The notes under the pieces: model-generated
Database searches by the model: none
What the model saw: only the letters and a program-made list of their open reading frames with translations
What the model was told of the DNA's origin: nothing
In this document: positions 59,610 through 64,000 of the stretch, one piece after another
Layout: each line of letters starts with the position of its first letter
How positions within the stretch are numbered: position 1 is the stretch's first letter
DNA from: an uncultured Tessaracoccus sp.
Lineage (GTDB): Bacteria > Actinomycetota > Actinomycetes > Propionibacteriales > Propionibacteriaceae
Direction: 5' to 3'
Assembly (NCBI RefSeq): GCF_943914565.1
Contig: NZ_CALUCN010000005.1
Location: 147,514 to 211,513 of the forward strand
DNA: 64,000 bases
Translations under genes and position numbers: made by a program

Positions 59610-60539
59610 TCACCCCTCCTCCGCCGCGGCGAGGGCGCGGAGGATCGTCGCGACGTTGTCCGGCTGGTCGGCGTCGAGCCAGCGGATGCGGGGGTCGCGC
59701 CGGTACCAGCCGAGCTGTTTGCGGAAGAAGCGACGTGTGGCGCGCTGCACCGCCGCCTTCGCCTCGTCCTCCGTCAGTGCACCGTCGAGCATCGCGATCA
59801 CCTGGCGGTAGCCGATCGCGCGCGACGCGGTCCGCCCCCCGCGGAGCCCGTGGTCGAGCAGGCGCCTGACCTCGTCGACGAGGCCCTCGGCCCACATGCG
59901 CTCCACGCGGGCGTCGATGCGGGCGTCGAGCGTGGCGCGGTCGAGGGTCAGCCCGAACTGCACCACCTGGTCGAGCGCGTACGTCCAGGCCGGCAGCTCG
60001 GGCTCGTGGCCGCCGGTGAGCTCGTGGACCTCGAGGGCGCGCACGATGCGTCGGCCGTTGCCGGGCTCGATGTGGGCCGCCGAGCGCGGGGCCACGTCGC
60101 GCAGCCGGGCGTGGAGCGCCTCGGGTCCGACGCGCGCGAGTTCCGCCTCCCAGCGGGCCCGCACCGCAGGGTCGGACCCCGGGAACTCGAACTGGTCGGT
60201 GACCGCCCGCGTGTAGAGCGCGGAGCCGCCGACGACGATCGGCACGGCGTCCCGGGCGCGGATCTCGGCGATCACCCTGCGCGCGGCGCGCTGGAACTCC
60301 GCCACCGATGCCGTCTCGGAGACAGCCAGGACGTCGACGAGGTGGTGCCGCACCGCGCCGCGTTCCGCAGGGCCCGGCTTGGCGGTGCCAATGTCCATGC
60401 CGCGGTAGACGAGCATCGAGTCGGCGTTCACGATCTCGGCGCCTCGCCCCTCGGCGTGGAGCGCGCGGGCCACCTCGACCGCCAGCGCGGACTTGCCGGT
60501 GGCGGTGGGGCCGACGAGGACCAGCACGGGAGGAGCCAT
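59610..60539 (-). CDS. miaA: tRNA dimethylallyltransferase MiaA
   Basis: A 309-residue enzyme that adds a dimethylallyl group to A37 of tRNAs reading codons that start with U. The P-loop is VGPTATGKSALA; NADSMLVYRGMDIGTAKP and FFRKQLGWYRRDPRI are further signatures. The ATG ending at 60539 is chosen because GGGAGGAGCC lies upstream and the P-loop follows. dapF, usual beside miaA in actinobacteria, is absent here. Divergent from the antitoxin-like gene at 60620. Confidence 0.96.
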   Translation of the reverse strand: MAPPVLVLVGPTATGKSALAVEVARALHAEGRGAEIVNADSMLVYRGMDIGTAKPGPAERGAVRHHLVDVLAVSETASVAEFQRAARRVIAEIRARDAVPIVVGGSALYTRAVTDQFEFPGSDPAVRARWEAELARVGPEALHARLRDVAPRSAAHIEPGNGRRIVRALEVHELTGGHEPELPAWTYALDQVVQFGLTLDRATLDARIDARVERMWAEGLVDEVRRLLDHGLRGGRTASRAIGYRQVIAMLDGALTEDEAKAAVQRATRRFFRKQLGWYRRDPRIRWLDADQPDNVATILRALAAAEEG

Positions 60540-60619
60540 GGGGCCAGTCTGCCATTGCCCCTTCACGTGGATGTTGACAGACTTGGCCGCGAGGCAACAC
60601 CCCCGAGAAAGGCATGATC

Positions 60620-60820
60620 ATGGGAATCCTCGACGGCATGAAGGACAAGATCGGCGAACACTCCGACAAGATCGAGCAGGGCATCGAGAAGGCCGGCGAC
60701 TTCGTCGACAGCAAGACCGGCGACAAGTACAAGGACAAGGTGGACCAGGCGCAGCAGTTCGCCAAGGACCAGGTCGACAAGCTCGGCGGCAAGGGCGAGC
60801 AGGGCAAGCAGCAGGCCTGA
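60620..60820 (+). CDS. MT0933-like (Rv0909-type) antitoxin-family small protein
   Basis: 66 residues, very rich in Lys, Asp and Gly, probably helical: LDGMKDKIGEHSDKIEQGIE then GDFVDSKTGDKYKDKVDQAQ. This matches the MT0933/Rv0909 antitoxin family. No toxin (Rv0910-like) gene accompanies it, so an antitoxin role is doubtful. ATG 60620 is preferred over 60614 because GAAAGG is 8 bases upstream. A TTGACA at 60574-60579 is a candidate -35. It splits the usual miaB-miaA order and lies on the opposite strand. Confidence 0.75.
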   Translation: MGILDGMKDKIGEHSDKIEQGIEKAGDFVDSKTGDKYKDKVDQAQQFAKDQVDKLGGKGEQGKQQA

Positions 60821-60844
60821 CCCCGGCGTCGTCGCGCCGGCGAC

Positions 60845-62308
60845 TCAGTCGTCGGCGCGACGAAGCGTCGGCATCCCGAGGCCGACGCCCACCGGGGCCG
60901 GCGGATCCTCGTGCCGACGCTGCCACGCATCGCCGCCCCTAGTGCGACGCAGCGCCCGCAGGGGTGCGTCGGAGTTGAGGTGGTGCGGCGCGGCGTGCGT
61001 GATGCGCGCCATCGCGATGTCACCCGGGCGGGGCCGGAGCTCGGGGTCCGGGTCCACCGCGACGTGCACCAGCCGGTTGTCCCTGGCGCGGCCACTCATG
61101 CGGTGCGTCTCGGCGTCCTTGCGCCCCTCGCCGACGGCGAACATCACCTCGACGTCGCGCCCCTCGAAGCGGCGGTTCTCCTGCCACGCGATGTCGTCGA
61201 CGAGGGCGACGAGCCGCTCGTAGCGCTCCTGCACGACGGGTTTCGGGACCTGGTTGGGCATCGCGCCCGCGGGCGTGCCGGGGCGGATCGAGTACTGGAA
61301 CGTGAACGCCGCGGAGAACCGCGACTCCTCGACGACGCGCAGCGTCTCCTCGAAGTCCTCGTCGGTCTCGCCGGGGAACCCGACGATGATGTCGGTCGTG
61401 ATCGCCGCCTCGGGGATCGCGTCGCGCACGCGTCCCAGGATGTCGAGGAACCGCTTGCTGCGGTAGGAGCGTCGCATCGCCTTCAGTACGGCGTCGGAGC
61501 CCGACTGCAGCGGCATGTGCAGGTTCGGCATCACGTTCGGCGTCTCCGCCATTGCCGCGATCACGTCGTCGGTGAAGTCGCGAGGATGGGGCGAGGTGAA
61601 GCGCACGCGTTCGAGGCCGTCGATCTCGCCGCAGGCACGAAGCAGCTTCGCGAAGGCCTGGCGGTCCCCGAACTCGACCCCGTAGGCGTTGACGTTCTGG
61701 CCGAGCAGGGTGATCTCCTGGACGCCCTCGTCGACGAGCATCCGGATCTCGGCGAGGATGTCGCCGGGCCGGCGGTCGGTCTCCTTGCCGCGCAGCTGCG
61801 GCACGATGCAGAACGTGCAGGTGTTGTTGCAGCCCACCGAGATCGACACCCAGCCGGAGTACGGCGACTCGCGTCGGCTCGGCAGGTTCGACGGGAACGT
61901 CTGGAGCGCCTCCTTGATCTCCACCTGCGACTGCTGCTCGATCCGCGCTCGCTCGAGCAGCGTCGGGAGGGATCCGACGTTGTGGGTGCCGAAGACGACG
62001 TCGACCCACGGCGCACGTTCGACGATCACGTCGCGGTCCTTCTGCGCCATGCAGCCGCCGACGGCGATCTGCATGCCGGGGTGGCGCAGCTTCTCCTGGC
62101 GCATGTGGCCGAGGTTGCCGTAGAGGCGGTTGTCGGCGTTCTCGCGCACGGCACACGTGTTGAACACGACGACGTCCGCGCCGGCCGCGGGGCCCTCCCC
62201 CTCGGCGCGCTCGAGCCCGGCCTCCTCGAGGAGGCCACTGATGCGCTCGGAGTCGTGCACGTTCATCTGGCACCCGTAGGTGATCACGTGGTAGCTGCGT
62301 TTCGTCAT
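60845..62308 (-). CDS. miaB: tRNA-2-methylthio-N6-dimethylallyladenosine synthase MiaB
   Basis: A 487-residue radical SAM methylthiotransferase, acting on the MiaA product at A37. The N-terminal cluster cysteines are in YGCQMN, FNTCAVRENA and VGGCMAQ. The radical SAM site is VGCNNTCTFCIVP (CxxxCxxC). The TRAM domain spans about residues 375-445. The C-terminal 45 residues are extra and basic. The ATG ending at 62308 follows a TACGCT by 9 bases on the minus strand, so the message may be leaderless. Confidence 0.96.
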   Translation of the reverse strand: MTKRSYHVITYGCQMNVHDSERISGLLEEAGLERAEGEGPAAGADVVVFNTCAVRENADNRLYGNLGHMRQEKLRHPGMQIAVGGCMAQKDRDVIVERAPWVDVVFGTHNVGSLPTLLERARIEQQSQVEIKEALQTFPSNLPSRRESPYSGWVSISVGCNNTCTFCIVPQLRGKETDRRPGDILAEIRMLVDEGVQEITLLGQNVNAYGVEFGDRQAFAKLLRACGEIDGLERVRFTSPHPRDFTDDVIAAMAETPNVMPNLHMPLQSGSDAVLKAMRRSYRSKRFLDILGRVRDAIPEAAITTDIIVGFPGETDEDFEETLRVVEESRFSAAFTFQYSIRPGTPAGAMPNQVPKPVVQERYERLVALVDDIAWQENRRFEGRDVEVMFAVGEGRKDAETHRMSGRARDNRLVHVAVDPDPELRPRPGDIAMARITHAAPHHLNSDAPLRALRRTRGGDAWQRRHEDPPAPVGVGLGMPTLRRADD

Positions 62309-62317
62309 GGCCGCACC

Positions 62318-62323
62318 AGCGTA
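62318..62323 (-). promoter_or_regulatory. -10 box (TACGCT) of miaB, possibly leaderless
   Basis: On the minus strand TACGCT ends 9 bases before the miaB ATG, with no purine-rich ribosome site in between. Confidence 0.4.
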
Positions 62324-62394
62324 GCCCGGCCCGTTCCCGCATGCACGCGGAGCGACTACGCTTGGGCGACACCGATCGAGTGAGGAGTGCCCCC

Positions 62395-63933
62395 GTGCCC
62401 GCACCCCGGCTACGAACCTTGCCCCGCATCACCTGGAGCGCCTCCGCCCCGCGCGCCCACGAGCCGACGAAGGCTGACGTCGTCGTCGCGCAGGCGAGCC
62501 GCGGACGTCGGTTCCACTTCCCGAGCGCCTGTCGCCTCCCCGACGGTACGCTGCTGGTGGTGGCGCGTGAGGGCAGGGAGCACCTCGACCCGTCGGGCTC
62601 GATCCGGCTGGTGCGCAGCACCGACGACGGGCGCACGTGGAGCGAGCCCGAGACCCTGTACGACTCCCAGCACGACGACCGGGACCCGATGATCAGCGTC
62701 GGCGCCGACGGACGGGTCCACCTCATCTTCTTCACCCGGTACGGCGCCGACGACAAGGGCATCTCCTTGAGCGACGTCTTCGTGATGACCAGCGACGACG
62801 GCGCGCGGACCTGGGGCGAACCGGTGCGGGTGGAGTCGGGGCAGCCGCTCTGGCTCGCCTCGCACGGGCAGGTCACGTCCACCCCCGACGGCGCGCTGCT
62901 CGCCCCGGTCTACGGCCGGCAGTGGTCGGGAGTCGTGCGGTCCACCGATGGCGGGGCGACGTTCCCCGCCGAGCACCTCCACCTGTTCGACACCGGCGGC
63001 CTGCACACCAACGAGGTCACCCTCACCCGCGTCGACGACGTGGTCATCGCCTGGCTGCGCGCCCACGACTACGGGGAACGCTCGCAGGTCTTTCGTTCGT
63101 TCGACGACGGCCGCTCCTGGGAGGGCCCCGAGGTCGTCGAGGTCCGACAGTCCTCCGCCGCAGCCCAACCACTCCCCGACGGCCGGCTGCTGCTGGCGTG
63201 GGGGGATCAGTCGTACCGGTTCGGCCTGCGCCGCGTGACCTGCGCCGCCGTCGTCGACGACCCTCGTGCCCCCTGGGGCGACGTCGCGCCCGTCCCGATC
63301 TGGGACGCGGTCAACAAGGACCAGGCGAATCCCGCCGTCGCCATGCTCGCCGACGGGGGCGTGCTCGTCGTCGTGAACGACTACGGGGCCCGACAGCTCG
63401 TCGGCATCCGCGTCGACCCCGAGGAGTTGGGGCGCGCGCCGCTTGACACCGATCAACTGCGCGGGGCCATGGACCTCCGGGCGCTCGTCAACGCGGGCCG
63501 GGCGGAGGTCGAGACCGACCTTCGCGGCGGCATCGAGGAGCCACGTGGCAGCGGACCACTCGGGGCGATCGACCACCGGCTCGGGCTCGCCAGCGCCGCG
63601 ATCGGCGACGACGAACAGACCGACCGTGGCCACTGGTCCATCCGCTTCACGGAGCCGGTCGTCGCGACCGAGGTCGGCGTCGCGCTGCGCCCCGGGGAGA
63701 ACCAGGACGCCCTGGTCGAGATCGCCGACGAGGACGGCGGCTGGCGCCTGCACGCTCATCTCGAGCACGCGTGGCGCCTCGGCGACGTGGACTGGCTCCC
63801 ACTCCCCCAGCCCACTTCCCTGCGAGGCGTCCGCGTGACGTCGACCACCAGCGACGAGCCCCGCCCCGTCAACAGCGGCTACGACCCGATGCCGGTGGCC
63901 ATCAGCCAGGTGGCCCTCCGCGGCCCACAGTGA
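62395..63933 (+). CDS. BNR-repeat sialidase-fold protein
   Basis: 512 residues. It contains Asp-box repeats (STDDGRTW, SDDGARTW with one inserted residue, STDGGATF, SFDDGRSW), so the N-terminal 350 residues form a six-bladed sialidase propeller. The C-terminal 130 residues look like a jelly-roll, perhaps a carbohydrate-binding domain. The RIP motif with the catalytic Arg is not seen; the matching place reads FHFPSACRLPDG. There is no signal peptide, which is unusual for a true sialidase. GTG 62395 follows GAGGAG by 7 bases; TACGCT at 62357 is a candidate -10. Exo-alpha-sialidase activity is therefore uncertain. Confidence 0.75.
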   Translation: MPAPRLRTLPRITWSASAPRAHEPTKADVVVAQASRGRRFHFPSACRLPDGTLLVVAREGREHLDPSGSIRLVRSTDDGRTWSEPETLYDSQHDDRDPMISVGADGRVHLIFFTRYGADDKGISLSDVFVMTSDDGARTWGEPVRVESGQPLWLASHGQVTSTPDGALLAPVYGRQWSGVVRSTDGGATFPAEHLHLFDTGGLHTNEVTLTRVDDVVIAWLRAHDYGERSQVFRSFDDGRSWEGPEVVEVRQSSAAAQPLPDGRLLLAWGDQSYRFGLRRVTCAAVVDDPRAPWGDVAPVPIWDAVNKDQANPAVAMLADGGVLVVVNDYGARQLVGIRVDPEELGRAPLDTDQLRGAMDLRALVNAGRAEVETDLRGGIEEPRGSGPLGAIDHRLGLASAAIGDDEQTDRGHWSIRFTEPVVATEVGVALRPGENQDALVEIADEDGGWRLHAHLEHAWRLGDVDWLPLPQPTSLRGVRVTSTTSDEPRPVNSGYDPMPVAISQVALRGPQ

Positions 63934-63948
63934 CCCGGGCCGGATCGT

Positions 63949-64000
63949 TCAGCGGTGTTTGCTGGAGACGATGACGGAGTGGAGTTCGCCGATGCGGAGG
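63949..64000 (-). CDS. C-terminal end of a gene entering from the right edge
   Basis: The minus strand has an open frame ending RIGELHSVIVSSKHR and a TGA at 63951-63949, convergent with the sialidase-like gene. Only 16 codons are visible and I cannot assign a family. Confidence 0.4.
   Translation of the reverse strand, partial: LRIGELHSVIVSSKHR

Noticed and set aside
1..64000. CRISPR array or rRNA genes
   Set aside because: No regularly spaced direct repeats and no rRNA sequence signatures were seen anywhere in the window.

Overview
The window is very GC-rich, dense, single-chromosome actinobacterial DNA. The gene content (principal sigma factor with a long Lys/Ser/Thr N-terminus, SigB, a PPA1309-family protein, UPF0182, B12-dependent ribonucleotide reductase, PntAB, DUF5679) fits a member of the Propionibacteriales, probably Propionibacteriaceae. 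That placement comes from family recognition, not from a search. Many start codons sit 6-9 nt after a TANNNT-type -10 box with no Shine-Dalgarno, so leaderless mRNAs look common. Neighbouring genes often overlap by exactly 4 or exactly 8 nt.

Layout. 1-2.0 kb: the 3' part of a GT87 mannosyltransferase, a secreted I36-type inhibitor-like protein, a small membrane protein and the initiator tRNA, all on the minus strand. 2.3-6.0 kb: an acyltransferase and an M16 peptidase pair (one catalytic, one without the zinc site). 6.0-12.9 kb: the conserved actinobacterial block UPF0182 / PPA1309 / PDZ-Lon protease / DUF2342-like protein / DUF5679. 12.9-22.7 kb: uvrD2, divergent from a recC-recB-recD operon. 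22.7-27.5 kb: an accessory insert holding a broken AbiEi antitoxin remnant and an ABC transporter / FtsX permease / histidine kinase / response regulator cassette. 27.5-30.7 kb: an aspartate-family aminotransferase and a glutamate-cysteine ligase-like enzyme coupled to a glutamine amidotransferase. 30.7-33.4 kb: divergent sigA and sigB, the latter with a good ECF-type promoter.

33.4-48.2 kb: S9 peptidase, acyl-CoA thioesterase, two paralogous lipoproteins, HrpA, a universal stress protein, a flavin/PNPOx-like protein, a YbjN-like protein, CorA, IlvD, and a proline-rich membrane protein whose reading frame is broken by one base. 48.3-53.2 kb: the nrdR-nrdJ operon with two candidate NrdR boxes, then the SOS control region. 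There lexA and a small divergent membrane-protein gene share an intergenic segment carrying three LexA-type boxes. 53.2-56.2 kb: pntA-pntB. 56.2-62.3 kb: dinG-like helicase, hflX, miaA, a stray MT0933-type antitoxin-like gene and miaB. 62.4-63.9 kb: a BNR-repeat sialidase-fold protein; a gene fragment then enters from the right edge.

Themes. DNA repair (UvrD2, RecBCD, LexA, a DinG-like helicase, NrdR/NrdJ) and stress transcription (SigA, SigB, USP) are well represented. The most distinctive parts are the SOS-controlled small membrane protein opposite lexA, the accessory ABC/two-component insert, the frameshifted gene at 48.06 kb, RecBCD beside uvrD2, and the regulatory architecture of sigB and nrdR.
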